Positions 9,936-22,020 are shown, counted from the first letter of the stretch. The stretch: 64,000 nucleotides of DNA from Dentipellis sp. KUC8613 (GCA_002286715.1 NSJX01000044.1:42249-106248), one strand, 5' to 3'. Numbers and translations: made by a program. The notes: generated by a model from the sequence alone, not told the origin.

Positions 9936-11364
9936 ATGAAGAACGCGCCACAGTCCCCTCCAGAGCCTGTTGCGTGGCCCGGCTGGCCAGAAGATGAACC
10001 ATATTCTGAACACGAAACGCGTGTTATAGAAGAATCGGACAACGAATTCAGCGCAAGACTTCGAAGAGTAGAGCGTCAATGGCTGAAGATCCAGCCCTGG
10101 CTGCAGGGTCAAGGCTACATGCTGCGGCCTCGTTTTCGCCCAGGGTGGGTCCCTTCCTGGTACACACCTTCGCGGTGGAAGAAAAGCGTGGAAGTGGACT
10201 ACTGCGAGGATGCAATTATACATGTCGTACGTCACATTATCCTGGTACCCTAATTTCTCCGTTTTCACGTTATTATTGAGGACGCTGGCTCTGAGGTGAC
10301 GATAGATGCTTTTCGGGTGTCCGATGGCCGTCATGTATGCCTCAAACGTATACCGTGTCGCGCCGAGGATAGTATGGAGGTCACCATTACCGAATTTCTT
10401 TCTCAAGGCGAACGGCTCAAAGACCCAAGAAACCACTCGATTCCTCTGCTTGACGTGATCCGGGCCCCCGACCATTGCTTCATGGTTTTCCCTTTCTGCC
10501 GCTCTTTATTGTCTCGAGAACCGCATTTTGATACCATCGGCGAAGTCTTCGACTTGGTCGAGCAAGCACTCGAGGTAAATGCAAATTTGATTCACACTGG
10601 GCCGTCGATTTCGACTGACAGTGAGAGGACAGGGACTTGACTATCTTCATGGCTTGCGAATTGCACATAGGTATACCTCCCCGCTGTACTGTTGCCTTTT
10701 ACAAAGTGACTCATGGAACAATGTCTGCGCCTGCTTTAGAGATTGCTCCATTGGAAATATCATGATGGATTGCGGTCGTCTTTTCCCTCGAGGATTTCAC
10801 ATGGACAGCCATATCCAAGATTCACGCGGGCGTGAACTTTCAGGTGTGCGTACCCGAACGCAAGTTGGTGGTGTCAGGTACTACCTCATCGACTTTGGAG
10901 AGTCCATCAAGCTTGAGCCATCGGACTCAAACTTGATAAACGTGTGGTCCAAGGCGAGCGTCCATGCTCCCGAAACCTTGCTCAGAAATAGGCCTCCATA
11001 CGACCCTTTCAAAGCAGACATCTATTCAATGGGATCTGTCCTGAATGAGTTCTCTGTCCAGGTAAGCAAGTATGCGCTGTCTAAGTTACGGTTCTGACTC
11101 TTACCGAAGGATTACGATGGGTACTTTGGTACATTATCTCCACTTTTTGAAGCCATGATGGTCGAAGATCCAAACGGACGTCCTACCGCTGCCGCTGCCT
11201 TGGAACAATTCCGCACGATCAGAGATTCTTATTCGCGGACCGCTTTGCATCGCCGCGTACGATACAAAGACTCTGAGCCCGAGAATGATACGGAGCGCAC
11301 GATTTTCGACGCCTGGCATTGGGCGAAACAGTGTGTATTTGCGATATCTAACCTCAAATGGTGA
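9936..11364 (+). CDS. Kinase-like protein K1, WPGWP family
   Basis: First gene of the nine-member kinase-like array, predicted 399 aa. Five exons: 9936-10226, 10281-10574, 10633-10670, 10740-11061 and 11110-11364, all frame-consistent (1200 nt). Residues 1-97 are the family's N-terminal module (VAWPGWPEDEP, ERQWLKIQPWLQGQGYMLRP, FRPGWVPSW). The kinase-like part follows: VCLKRI (candidate ATP-binding Lys), DVIRAPDHCFMVFPFC (hinge region), IAHRDCSIGNIMMD (catalytic loop with HRD and Asn), YYLIDFGES (DFG), VHAPETL (APE) and DIYSMG (F-helix). No glycine-rich loop is visible before VCLK. It ends WHWAKQCVFAISNLKW then TGA. The catalytic residues look intact, so activity is plausible; substrate and role are unknown. 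It belongs to the FCR/NLKW-type subgroup with K5, K7 and K8. Confidence 0.85.
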
Positions 11365-12630
11365 CTGTTGCCTGTTGTGTCTCTCCGAATTGAAAAGAAA
11401 TTAATCATCTAGTAATATGGTATGAGCCGCTTCTCTTTTGTTCGGCTTCGAAGGGTGGTGGGAGCGATTGCGGAGGATTTGCGGGAGACACCTGCTGACC
11501 ACCCGACGGCGTCCACCATGACATCGTCAAGCTCGTTCCGTCATTTCTGTCCCTGGAATCTGATGAATGGGATACATGTCTCCAAACTGTATACCGAGCT
11601 CACGCCCAAGGGAGTCGGAATTGAAAGCATCTCGCTATCGAGCCCCATGACAAAGGTTGCAGTTCCCTTCGTCAGTCTCATTTTGGTTGACCCATCCGGC
11701 TCTTGTGAAGGCTTCGTTTAGCGAGACGCATCGCTGCCGACTATTCACCGGCACCAAGACGACGCTCGATTCCGTTGCCCTCCCGCGAGTGCCACGTGCT
11801 CGGTCGAGGGTCGGGGGCCGCCGGACATACGGCGCCTAGTGCCTGCCGGGAGTGTGGTGTCGCCATGACCGCCCTCAGGCTGCACCCGAACCCCAGTAAG
11901 GATTGCTTTGTTCTTTTACTGGAGCTCGATGCCGTTGAGCGGACTCAGTATGTGACCTGTTTAGATTAAAGATGCACAGCTGGCTGAGATATGACTTACA
12001 GCTCTTCGACAGGCAATTGTGTCGCCAGGGACACGATAAGTTGCCTACTCAGTGCGGGGCTCTTGTTCTATAGCAGGTCTAGCGGCGATCAAGAACCACA
12101 CCTCGTTGGCGTCTGAAGACAGTCGACTCGGAACGGCGCGCGTTATCCGTCGCCGTCAGGAAACATCCTGTGTCAATGGATGCATAAGCGGACGTCCACC
12201 CAATGAAGTACTGACGGGTTCCATGTTCGTGCGCGCTCCGCCCGCCCTGGTTCTCACCCTGGACAGTGGACATTTCCCAGCGACTGACATTTACCCCAAA
12301 GAGGACAAGAGCCTGCCATACTATCGCAACTGTTTGCGGACCTTTATACACAGTGGTGCTACCCCATCGCAACGGCAGTCGAAGTGAACTCCACGCCTTG
12401 ATCCCGTTAAAAGCCTTCGGGAAGAAACTGTGGGCGGTCGGAACTTCGAATACTCTGCGGCCGGCCAGCTTGACACTGTTTGACGAATAGTATACAACAC
12501 CGATGTTCCTGCGAGACTGAGGGTATATGGACAGTAGAGTACAAAATGTGTACATAGATCATCAAATAACAGCCACCTAGTAGGACCAAGGACATTGTCC
12601 GTTCAAAGGAGAGGAAGATATCAGACCTGT
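11365..12630. other. Convergent spacer with copy of the array repeat
   Basis: Lies between the 3' ends of K1 and K2. No credible gene. Around 11786-11880 it contains a diverged copy of the spacer repeat also seen near 14340 and 23810 (shared core: a GCCACGTGCTCGG-like start, a CCGG..GCGCCTA core and GTGGTGTCGC). Confidence 0.5.
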
Positions 12631-14038
12631 TCACCATTTGAAATTGCGAATCGCAAAAATACACTGTTTTGTCCAATGCAAGCCGTTGGCAAAAGTTCGC
12701 TCCAGAGTTCCCTCCGGGTCAGATGAACGCTGTCGCACACGGGCATGCAGTGCCGTCCTAGAGTACGACGATTTGAGCCTGCGAAATTGTTGTAATGCTT
12801 CAGTCGCAGTAGGCCGACCGTCAGGATCGGCCACGGTCATCGCTTCGATGAGAGGCAACAGCATATCGAAGTATCCTTCAAATTCCTGAAAAAAATTCGG
12901 GCGTATATCGAGAAAGATGCGGCGGTGAACTCACGGTGACAAGCATCCCTCGAAAAGTTTCTCCAGTAGTATAGATATCTGCCTTAAACGGGTTATATGG
13001 AGGCCGGTCGTCACCCAATGTCTCGGGCGCGTGGATGCTAGCCCTCGACCACAGATCGATCAGGACGCTGTCGGAAGGTCCGAACTTCATGGCTTCTCCG
13101 AAATCGATCATATAGTATCTGACACCGCCGATCTGCGTCCGCGTGCGGACACCAGAGACTCTTCGTCCTCGTGTGTCGAACTGGGCGTTGTCCAGGTGCC
13201 AACCATGAGGGAACATTCGATCTGCATCCATGAGAATATTTCCAATTGAAATATCTCTGAATACTTGGCAGTCAGCGTTTAAATTTCTGACAAGGGGAAT
13301 GCTGCCTTACCTATGTGCAATCTTCAATTCATGCAAATAAGCGAGGCCCTGCTCAGACCTGCTGAGCATAAACACGTAGCGATAAGCATAAATGTTACCT
13401 CTAGAGTTTGATCAACCATGTCGAAGGCTTCGCCGATGGTATCGAAGTACCCTACGTGGGATATCAGCGTGCGGTAGAAAGGAAAGACCATGAAGCAGTG
13501 GTCCGGAGCTCGGATCACATCGAGGAGAGGAATTGCATGATTTCGAGTATCCTTTTGCTGCTTTGATTGAGAAAGAAAGGTGGTGATGGCCACCTCGACG
13601 CTATCTTCTTCCTGACAGGGCACTCGCTTGAGACACACGCGCCGGCCGTCTGATATTCTGATAGCGTCGATAGTCGTGGCTGCGTTGACACTCTAAGAAT
13701 CTACCATGGAGATCAGGAGATTCAAAGCAAGATCGGGTGATACGCACTGCATGTGGAATAGAGTCCTCGCTTTTTTCTACATCAAATTCTTTTCCCGCCG
13801 CCTTAGAGTTCCACGATGGAACCCAACCTGGTCGAAAGCGAGGTCGGAGCATGTAACCTTGGCTTTGCAACCATGGCTGGATTGTTCTCCACTGACGCTC
13901 CGGTCTTCTGAGTCTCGCTCGAGCCAGCTTGTGTTCGACGATAGGAGGATGGAGGTCTTCCTCAAGGTGCAGCTCGTCTTGTGGCCATCCAGGCCAAGCA
14001 ACAGTGCCCGAAGCTTCACCTGGGTCGGACTTTGACAT
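12631..14038 (-). CDS. Kinase-like protein K2, WPGWP family
   Basis: Second array member, on the minus strand, convergent with K1. The start MSKSDPGEASGTVAWPGWPQ at 14038 was chosen because a CTACAG acceptor of a probable 5'UTR intron lies 2 nt upstream. The N-terminal module carries ERQWRTIQPWLQSQGYMLRP and FRPGWVPSW. The kinase-like part shows VCLKRVPC, DVIRAPDHCFMVFPFY, a GLAYLHELKIAHR exon joined to a RDISIGNILMD exon, YYMIDFGEAM and IHAPETL. The last exon ends WHWTKQCIFAIRNFKW and TGA (12633-12631). It follows the K1 five-exon plan. It belongs to the FYRTL/DFGEA-type subgroup with K3 and K6. Catalytic residues appear intact. Confidence 0.8.
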
Positions 14039-15577
14039 AACTGTAGGAACACAAATCAACTGGAAGACGTGAAGTAGAATGCCCAGACTTACCCGAATAC
14101 TGACTTCGAGGAGGAGGACGATGCTAGGATCGCAGGTGTGTAGCGATGGCAACGCCAATTCAATTGCCGGTGTCCGGGGTCATGCACACTGATCTTTCAT
14201 GCGCGTTCGTGGTCTTTCCATGGACATCTAGCAGTGGGTTGCTACAGGCTCCTCTGTGACATAGTATTATTACCTTGAACTCCCCTTGTCCTTCTTGAAG
14301 TGCGTCTCATGTGCAGGAGGAAAAGCCGGCGCGTCGTTAGGCAAGGCCGTCCGTCCGGCGCCAATTACCTAACCGGGAACGTGGTGTCGCTACAATCGTC
14401 TGACTCTCGCGGCGTCTTGACTTGGACCTACTTGTTCTTTGCAGCAGCTGCAATCGGGGCGAGCAACACATTTTCGTAGGGTGCAGGTACGGCGGCTAAT
14501 TTTTTACTACAAATCGTAGCTGTGTTGAGCGGGACAGGCGTTTAGGCTTGCATTGCGACACGGTACTGTCGTCAGGCTTCTTCGACATGTTTCGAACGCC
14601 TCTGCAGACATAACACAAGGTCCATTCAGGTAGATCTTTTGTTCTCTATGTAGTATGAGACTATCGACGGCGATCACGAACCACTCCATCTATCGGTTGT
14701 AGGCGCAAACACCGCATGCTATGTCCCAGTTGGTTAATACGGCGCGCAAATTTGGCGCAGAAGGCGAGTCCTCGAGCGGGCCAAGGGTCACGACAGACGT
14801 GTCATCCCGGGAGCGAGCCATGCTGTCTTTTGTCTTGATCCAGGGCGACTGCATTGCTGCTGGTTGATACGAGAACCAGGGCGGCCATCGATCTATCCGA
14901 GTCGTAGCATCTCTCCCAGGGCTAATATCGGCCTGTGAGAGAGTTTTAATTTACTCTGCGTCAACAATAGAGAGGATTGACCTATGATATGCGGACTACG
15001 GGACGCCAATGGTAACGAGGCCGATCCCGCGCCATACCTGATCGTCACCTGGTTGACTTCGTACGGAAGCACTTCAAGAATGGACTCCGTCTGAACGCTG
15101 TCATCCTTGATACTGCGATCGATCTAACGCCTCATTTTTCGTGGCGATGGGCGGAAAGAAGGGCTTACCTGACATGCTTAGAGCCTGTTTTTTCGAGTGT
15201 CTTGTTCTCTGAATGGTATGTCTATTCCGATCTAGCTGAATAGGCATGACCCATCTAGGTACCCTGTCCATAATGAGCTGAGTATGGATATCTTCGCACG
15301 AGTACCGCTCGTTGTGTTCGCGAGGTCGATTCGCACATGGGCCGCGCAGGACTCCGGATACTCGTTCATTTCAGCAATGATAAAGTTGTGCATGCAAGTT
15401 AACGAGCGGCTGACATCGTATCTGAGCGAGCACGCGACCCCCATGTCCAATTCACTAGCCAGATGCCGGTAAGACGCAGCTGCGATATGGGTATCAGGGA
15501 TTGAGAGCACACAATAGGTACAATCCAATAAATCCTACACGAAAGCAAGAGACCAAGTTGAAAAGAAGAGACCGGAA
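14039..15577. other. Spacer between K2 and K3, duplicated elsewhere in the array
   Basis: 1.5 kb with no credible gene. The segment from about 14320 to 15150 resembles 23800-24430 (between K5 and K6) in order and sequence: a CGGCGCCAATTACCTAACC-like block, a GTGTTGAGCGGGA block, a CTTCTTCGACATG block and a GGCCGATCCCGC block. A further block near 15190-15290 resembles 19450-19525 (CTTGTTCTC, GTATGTCTATGCCGATC and TCCATAATGAG). This marks the spacers as part of the duplicated unit. Confidence 0.5.
14320..14445. repeat. Array spacer repeat, copy 2
   Basis: Shares the core ATTACCTAACCGGGAACG followed by a GGTGTCGCT block with the copy at 23805-23945, and more weakly with 11786-11880. Flanked by K2 and K3 upstream/downstream regions. 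Confidence 0.55.
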
Positions 15578-16984
15578 CTACCATTTGAGATTGCGGACGG
15601 CGAATATCAGCTGCCTTGTCCAATGCCAGCTGGATGTAAAAACTCGTCCTAAAGCGCTCTCCCGCTTGGACGAGCTTGGTCGTACTCGAGCATGCAATGC
15701 TGTCCTGGAATACAATGATTTGATTTTGTTAAATTGTTCCACTGCCTCGGCGATAGTAGGCCGGGCGTTTGGATCTGTCGCCGTCATGTCATTGATCAGT
15801 GGTGCTAGCATATCAAAATATCCTTTATAACCCTGCCGGAAGGTGAACACCATGATAGATGCAACGAGACAGCCAACTCACATCGATGAGAATTTTACGA
15901 TACGTTTCTCCCATAGTATAAGCATCCGCCTTGAATGGGTCGTACGGCGGTCGGTTTTCTCCCAGAGTTTCGGGGGCATGGATACTGGCTTTTGACCGGA
16001 CGTCAATGAGGACACTGTCGGAGGGCCCAAATTTCATAGCTTCGCCGAAATCGATGAGGTAGTATCTGACTCCTCCGATCTGCGTCCGTGTACGAACTTT
16101 CGACATTCGTCGCCCGCGCATGTCGAATTGGGCGTTATCTAAATGAAACCCGTGAGGGAACATTCGGTCGGCGTCCATGAGAATATTTGCGGCCGAGAGG
16201 TCCCTGGAGCAATCTACAGTTAGCATGTGTACCCCGAAATGTATGCAGTAATATGCACCTATGAGCGATTCGAAGTTCATGTAGATACGCGAGCCCCTGC
16301 TTGAAAGTGAGCCATACGACAGCATCGAGACACGCTTGGGATCACCTCTAGCGTTTGGTATAGTAAATCAAAACCTTCTTTTACAGTGTCCAAGCGTCCC
16401 TTTCGAGATACCAGCGTCCGATAGAAAGGAAGCACCAAGAAGCAATGGTCAGGAGCTCGGATAATGTCAAGTAAAGGAACCGCATGGTTCCGTGCGTCCT
16501 TCCGCTGTTCCGGCTGCGAGAGAAATTGGGTAATTGACAACTCTGAACTATCCTCTGCTCGACAAGGTATCCGCTTGAGGCATACATGGAGACCATCTGA
16601 TATCCTGAAAGCATCGATAGTCGTTGCTGCGTTGACATTCTATGCATTCATAATGGACTCGAGCAACTTATGGCAACTAGTGGAGATACAGCTTACCTCG
16701 TGTGGAATAGAGTCCTCTCTGGTGTCCATGTCTATCTCTTTTCCTCCTGCTTCCGGTTGCCAAGAAGGGATCCAGCCTGGCTTGAAACGCGGCCGAAGCA
16801 AGTAACCCTGGCTCTGCAGCCACGGCTGGATTTTCCTCCACTGACGTTCAGTCCTGCGAAGCCTCGTACGATCAAATTTTCGTTCAACAGCTGGAGGATT
16901 GAGGTCTTCCTCTAGGTATGGTTCGTCGTCTGGCCAACCCGGCCATACGATGTCTTCCTCACCCGAGCTCCTGTCCTTCGGCAT
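15578..16984 (-). CDS. Kinase-like protein K3, WPGWP family
   Basis: Minus-strand array member starting MPKDRSSGEEDIVWPGWPDD at 16984. The N-terminal module reads ERQWRKIQPWLQSQGYLLRP and FKPGWIPSW. Kinase-like motifs: VCLKRIPC, DIIRAPDHCFLVLPFY, a short exon GLAYLHELRIAHR, then RDLSAANILMD, YYLIDFGEAM, IHAPETL and a last exon ending WHWTRQLIFAVRNLKW with TAG at 15580-15578. Its closest relative in the window is K6: both have YLLRP, DLSAAN, DVRSKA where other members have DVWSKA or DLWSRA, and WHWTRQL. K3 and K6 with their spacers look like products of one block duplication. Five-exon plan as in K1; catalytic motifs intact. Confidence 0.8.
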
Positions 16985-17627
16985 CCCTGCGATTTATGTC
17001 GAATTGTTGCGACATGCTACACGCGTAAGACAAGACTTACTACAGTTATCGCTTGCGGGAAGCAGTGAAGTCGAGGGAAAGAGTCTTCAGCCTCGTGATG
17101 TTCAACTTACCGGCATCATGGGTCCCCGTTGAACGATGTTTACGTGTAAGACTGGTATCCGGGGTCTTCTCCAGGAAGTAGTCACACTAGAAGGCGGACA
17201 CAACTCCCCCTCTTGCACATGCAATGCTATTTCCATAGGCCGACTACGACGCCCTTCACAACCCTTGTTCACCTTATGGTATTGCCTTTCCCCTCGGAAG
17301 TATCCACGGCTATCTGGTGCCAGTTTGTTGGTTTCTTGATACTTCCGGAGGATTGCGGTCGGCGGCTTGCCCAATCAGTCGGGATGGCACGAGGCGGGCA
17401 TCTAGGAAGTTTGGTATCGTCTAAATCCGATGTCTGACGCCGCCTTTTGTTCTGCAGATTACCTTACCAACGGAGGATCCGCCGCTTGTTCTGTTTCGAG
17501 CAACCCATTTTTATGTCCTCTCTCAGGGCGCCTACTCTCATGATAAAGGCCGGTTCGTCCGTAAGTAGTTACTGCCAGCCAGAACCACGCCTCCTAATCT
17601 GCACGTCCGCACCATTGCATCAACAGG
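16985..17627. promoter_or_regulatory. Divergent intergenic region between K3 and H1
   Basis: A 640-bp stretch between divergent genes that should include both promoters. No coding signal and no recognisable element was found. Confidence 0.35.
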
Positions 17628-18740
17628 ATGGTCGTTGTTGTACCCATCGATTACACTCTCAAGACGATCTACGCTCTGATCAACACCATCGCCAACCAAT
17701 CCAATGGTCACAAACTCAAGACATTGAAGGAAGAGATCGACTCGGTCCAGGATTCAATCAAAGCCTCAGCCGCGCTGAAGGAATTCTCCGATCACGAGGA
17801 ATGGTCCAAGATACACCGCGTCATGATGGAGTGCATATCACCATCTCATTCGCCTCTTGTTGAGTTCGCTGATGCATTACCATAGGACATTGCGAGAACT
17901 AGAGCAATTCCGACGGTGGCAGCGCTGTCTCGACAAGAAACAAAAATTTCTTGGCTTTTGGATCATTCGGAACAGAATTAAAGCGATTCAAGGCCGCACG
18001 CGTGATATTGCAGATTATATCGAAGTACGTACTATGTCTATCGGGCGTGCTCATTTGAGCTGTGAGAAGCTTACGCGCTTCCTAATATCCAGCTTGCCAA
18101 CCTCAACTCTCGTATAGCTCAGGAGCTGCATATGAAGGAGGAAGAGGATCGGCTGCATCGCCAGGCGATGAAACGCGCGTTGACGGTTTTCAAGCAGTGC
18201 AACAAACAGATGGAGGAAGCTGACAAGATAGACGTTCAGGTAAGGTGCTTAGTATTCTAGCGTCTTTGTTTTTGACTTAATATTCACCCCAAAACAGGAG
18301 CAGGAGAAGGCAGAGGCAGAGATCGTAAAGGCTCTTGCCGACCGTGACGGTCTTCGTGAAGAAGCAGGGTCAGATGCTGCTTCAACAACTAACGTACGAG
18401 ACCACGAATCTTATCGATTGATTCTGACCCCGTCTATGAATACAGGCGACCTTTGTGTCTGCTCAGAGCATACTGCTGTCTGAAGAAGCGTCTGTCAGCG
18501 GGCAGATCGAGGGCTTATACGAGATGTTGAGAGAAGGAAGCGACAGTGGACCAGAATCAGACGAATCCTCGATGGGCGCAAGCACAGATGGAGGATACGC
18601 AATGAGTCACTTTGAGGTGAGGTGAGGAGTACATGTCGCCTACGGACTCGTCTCACTAATGCTAATACCTCTACTGTTAGGGACCTGATTCTGCCATCTC
18701 GGTAGACGTAGAGTCAACGTTCTCTCTATCTGTATTCTAA
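17628..18740 (+). CDS. Helical protein H1 of unknown family (paralogue of H2)
   Basis: Multi-exon gene starting MVVVVPIDYTLKTIYALINT. Joined exons begin with ETLRELEQF (after an intron ending about 17884), LANLNSRIAQELHMKEEEDR, EQEKAEAEIVKALADRDGL, ATFVSAQSILLSEEASVSGQ and GPDSAISVDVESTFSLSVF, with TAA at 18738-18740. The N-terminal 130 residues look like a bundle of amphipathic helices (one contains FRRWQRCLDKKQKFLGFW), and the middle is a Glu/Lys-rich probable coiled coil. The C-terminal tail is acidic and Ser-rich. H2 at 27171-28266 shares the opening MVV-x-IDP-like start, the SNGHK/FNGHK motif, the FW-x-IRNRI/FWTVRTNIRKI block and the exon plan. I do not recognise the family. A cell-death-type helical bundle is one possibility but is not supported by any motif. 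Confidence 0.7.
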
Positions 18741-19303
18741 TTCTAGCGGTCGGGCCAGGGGTTCGTAGTTGTCGACCCTATACTCGGGATTTTTTTTGCA
18801 TTTGGCTAGGGGCTGCCATAGACTAGACAAGTAACACATCTTCAAATCTATGATCTGCGACTATGACCGTAGCCGCACTGAACTGGCGGTCTCGCGTTGG
18901 TACTGTCGCTGCGACAACCGCAATGCTTGTAGCATATATCGTGAACCAGGCGAATGGCAGACGAGGTGCGGAATTTGCTGCACGCCTCGTTACCAGCGTC
19001 TCGTGGCCTGCGAATATCAGCTCACTTTTCTAGTGTTATAGCAGAGAGCATTAAATCCCATAGGCTGATAACCGCCCTGTTAGAGAAGCAATGATACATC
19101 GATGACCATGCTGCATCTTGAATCAGTCAATAAGTTCACCTTCCTGAGCGAAGACAAAAGACAGCACACACCCCGGGAGCACATATTGGCTGTGATCCTT
19201 GACGCGGTCAAGTACTCGGATTTGGGTGTCCTGATGACTGACTGCAACGCGGCATGGGGTGCTTGCGTCGGCAGCTGATAGATGAAGTGATTCGTGATCG
19301 CCG
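18741..19303. other. Convergent spacer between H1 and K4
   Basis: No credible gene. A short AT-rich tract near 18790-18800 is the only feature noted. Confidence 0.4.
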
Positions 19304-21074
19304 TCAGTAGTAATCCCGCTGCACATAGAGAACAAAAGACTGACCGGGATGGGATCCTGTATCGAACGCCGTCGCCAGCTGCCCTGATACCGGTTTCCTC
19401 CACCCGTTCCCTATGGCTATCCGCGGAAGGAAGATGGCCTTTATAGACCTCCCTCTGTGCCTTGTTCTCGGAATAGTATGTCTATGCCGATCGAAAGGAA
19501 ATGGCTCGTCCATAATGAGATCTTTGTAGCCGCATCGCCGAGGTGACACAGACGGACTCCGGATACTTCGTACGACTAATGCGATTGACACAGTGAGAAA
19601 TGTAAATGTGGTATTGGGGGGTATCGCAAGTTTGGTGGACACAAAGCAGTCGAAATTATAGGATGGCGACTTCGCCTCAGGAAAAAAGTACCACTTGAAA
19701 TTACGCACGGCAAAAAGAAACTGTTTCGTCCAATGCCATCCGCCAAAGAAAGCTCGCTCAGAAGTATTCTCTGGGTCAGAATAGGGTGGCCGTATACGAG
19801 CATGTTGCGCCGTTCTGGAATAAGACGCCTTGATCTTCCCAAACTCCTCGAGCGCCTCTTTCACCGTAGGTCGCGCATTGGGATCCGTCGTGGTCATAGA
19901 ATCAATGAGGGGTAACAGCATGTCGAAGTACCCTTCGTATTCCTGGGTGCAGTTCAGAATTACATCGAAGGGAACGTGATGTTTTGCTCACATTCACAAG
20001 CATCTTTCGCAAAGTCTCTCCAGTAGAATACACATCTGCTTTGAAGGGATCGTATGGGGGTCGATCCTCTCCTACAGTCTCTGGCGCATGAATACTGGCT
20101 CTTGACCAGACGTCAATCAAGACACTGTCAAAAGGTTCAAATTTGATAGATTCTCCAAAATCAATCAGATAGTATCGGACGCCGCCGACCTGTGTTCGCG
20201 TTCGAACACTAGAGAGCGAACGACCACGCTTATCACGCGTGACGCTGTCGAAATGATATCCGTGGGGAAACATGCGACCAGCATCCATGAGGATGTTGGC
20301 TGGCGAGATATCTCTGAAACCAACACGATGAGTACGAGCATTTCGAGACGGAGGGCATCATACCTGTGTGCAATCCGGAGCTCGTGCAACCAAGCCAATC
20401 CCTGTTCGATAGTCAATCGTGAGACGAACCTATGACATGCTTCGCTTTTACCTCCAGTGTTTGAGAGACGAGGTCAAAGCCTTCGCCAATAGTATTGAAG
20501 GGTTCTTCGTGAGACATCAGCGTACGAAAGAAGGGGAGGACCAGGAAACAATGATCTGGTGCGCGTATAACATCGAGTACTGGAATCGCGTGGTTTCGTG
20601 GGTCATTTCGATATTCTGCCTGGGAGAGGAACTGCAGAATTGATAGCTCGGTGCTGTCCTCTGCTTGGCAGGTTACTCGCTTGAGACACACATGTCGACC
20701 ATCGGATGTCCGAATCGCGTCTATGGTCGTAGACGCATTGATGCTCTATCCTTCTATCATGAGATCAAACGCTCTCGAAGGCGAGAACTGACTGTACGTA
20801 CATCGTGCGCTATAGCGTCCTCCGCTTCCCTAAAGCCCATCTCTTTTCCTGTGGCCTTTGACTTCCACGAAGGCGTCCATCCTGGTCGAAAGCGCGGCCG
20901 AAGCATGTAACCTTGGCTTTGCAGCCACGGCTGAATCTTCGCCCACTGGCGTTCAGGCGTCCAGAGAATTGCCAGATAGTTGGCACGGCGTACAACCCAA
21001 GGGTTGACTTTTTCGTCCTCTTCTGGACCATCATCTGGCCAACCGGGCCAATCTGTGGTGCGTCGAGTATGCAT
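19304..21074 (-). CDS. Kinase-like protein K4, altered start and extended C-terminus
   Basis: Array member that keeps all kinase-like motifs: VCLKRVTC, DVIRAPDHCFLVLPFF, GLAWLHELRIAHR joined to RDISPANILMD, YYLIDFGES, IHAPETV and DVYSTG. Two family landmarks have changed. The codon aligned with the family ATG (before PKET, 21095-21093) is GTG, so the first usable ATG is MHTRRTTDWPGWPDD at 21074. The family stop right after FKW is absent: the codon is TAC (near 19694), and the frame continues for about 126 more codons to 19304, unless a GTACTT donor there is spliced. The extension has no recognisable domain. The gene may be functional with altered ends or an early pseudogene; internal exons show no stop. 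Confidence 0.65.
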
Positions 21075-21831
21075 TGCGGATGTCTCCTTCGGCACGGTTC
21101 TGACAGTACTCGGGTCAATAAGAGTTCAGTAAGGTGTCCACGTCGGAGCGAAGCGAGACTCACTTGAGTATGGGGTTGACAGACCCGGAGTTGCGTACGA
21201 AGGTGGCCTTTTACACCAAAATGACACACAAGGAGCCCTAGATTCGTCGCTCGAAGCCATGGCGACAAAAGACAATAGGATACGTAGATAAGTCAGCAGA
21301 TGCGACGTACATGAATGGCCCTGTTGCGTGAATAGCAGAACTCATGATGTGCATAGCTTTGTTCTAGGTAGTTGCTTCGAGATGTTCAAGTCAATTGCCA
21401 GTGAATCGTCGAAGTCAATGAAACAGAAACTGCAGGAGAGCGAGCTCGGAATTTCGTCCATGGCGCGGACTGCAGGGCGGCCCGGGCGGCCCGGACCGCG
21501 GTGACCCTAACCTTGCAGCTGAGCGAATCAGCGGGCGCCGCGCGGTGCGTCTTGACTCTGGATTCTGAACCACCCTGGCGCTGCGACTTGACAATAGCAG
21601 CACGTATCCGTATCGACGCTTGGAAAGCTGCAGAACCGGAGATCGTCAAAACGTATCTATTCAAGCACTCCTGTAATGGTTCTGTCATTGAAGTTTCTAT
21701 CCGAGCGATATTCTCAACCTCCCTCGCCCAGGAAGCCCTAGTCTACTCGGGGCTCAATCTATGTGAGAGTGACCGCGATCTTCTTTAATCAATTTATTAC
21801 ATATATATCAGTAATCAGATACCTGCATACC
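21075..21831. other. Spacer upstream of K4
   Basis: No convincing gene. Open frames near 21386-21788 on both strands overlap each other and show no motif. It contains the promoter of K4. Confidence 0.35.
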
Positions 21832-22020
21832 GAACGCTCCACGCTCTCCATCACAAGCTGCTGCATGGCCCAGCCTGTCAGACGAAGAACACGAAGAATA
21901 TGTCAGTAGCTTAGATGAATCGGACGGCGAAATCAACCCAAGGTTCTGCAGAATGAAACCCCAGCGGTTGGATATCTAGCCTCGACTGCAGATCTTCGAA
22001 GCGAAGGAGGAGCATGGGTA
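21832..22020 (+). pseudogene. Relic of a WPGWP kinase-like gene (N-terminal module only)
   Basis: On the plus strand this stretch aligns with the first exon of K1: GAACGCTCCACGCTCTCC matches the K1 start region, the WPGWP block is decayed (ATGGCCCAGCCTGTCAGACG), and the GAATCGGAC block and the ERQWLKIQPWLQ block (here a CAGCGGTTGGATATC-like sequence with a TAG) follow in order. Frame and several key residues are lost, and no kinase part follows. It is a dead N-terminal fragment in opposite orientation to its neighbours K4 and K5. Confidence 0.6.
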
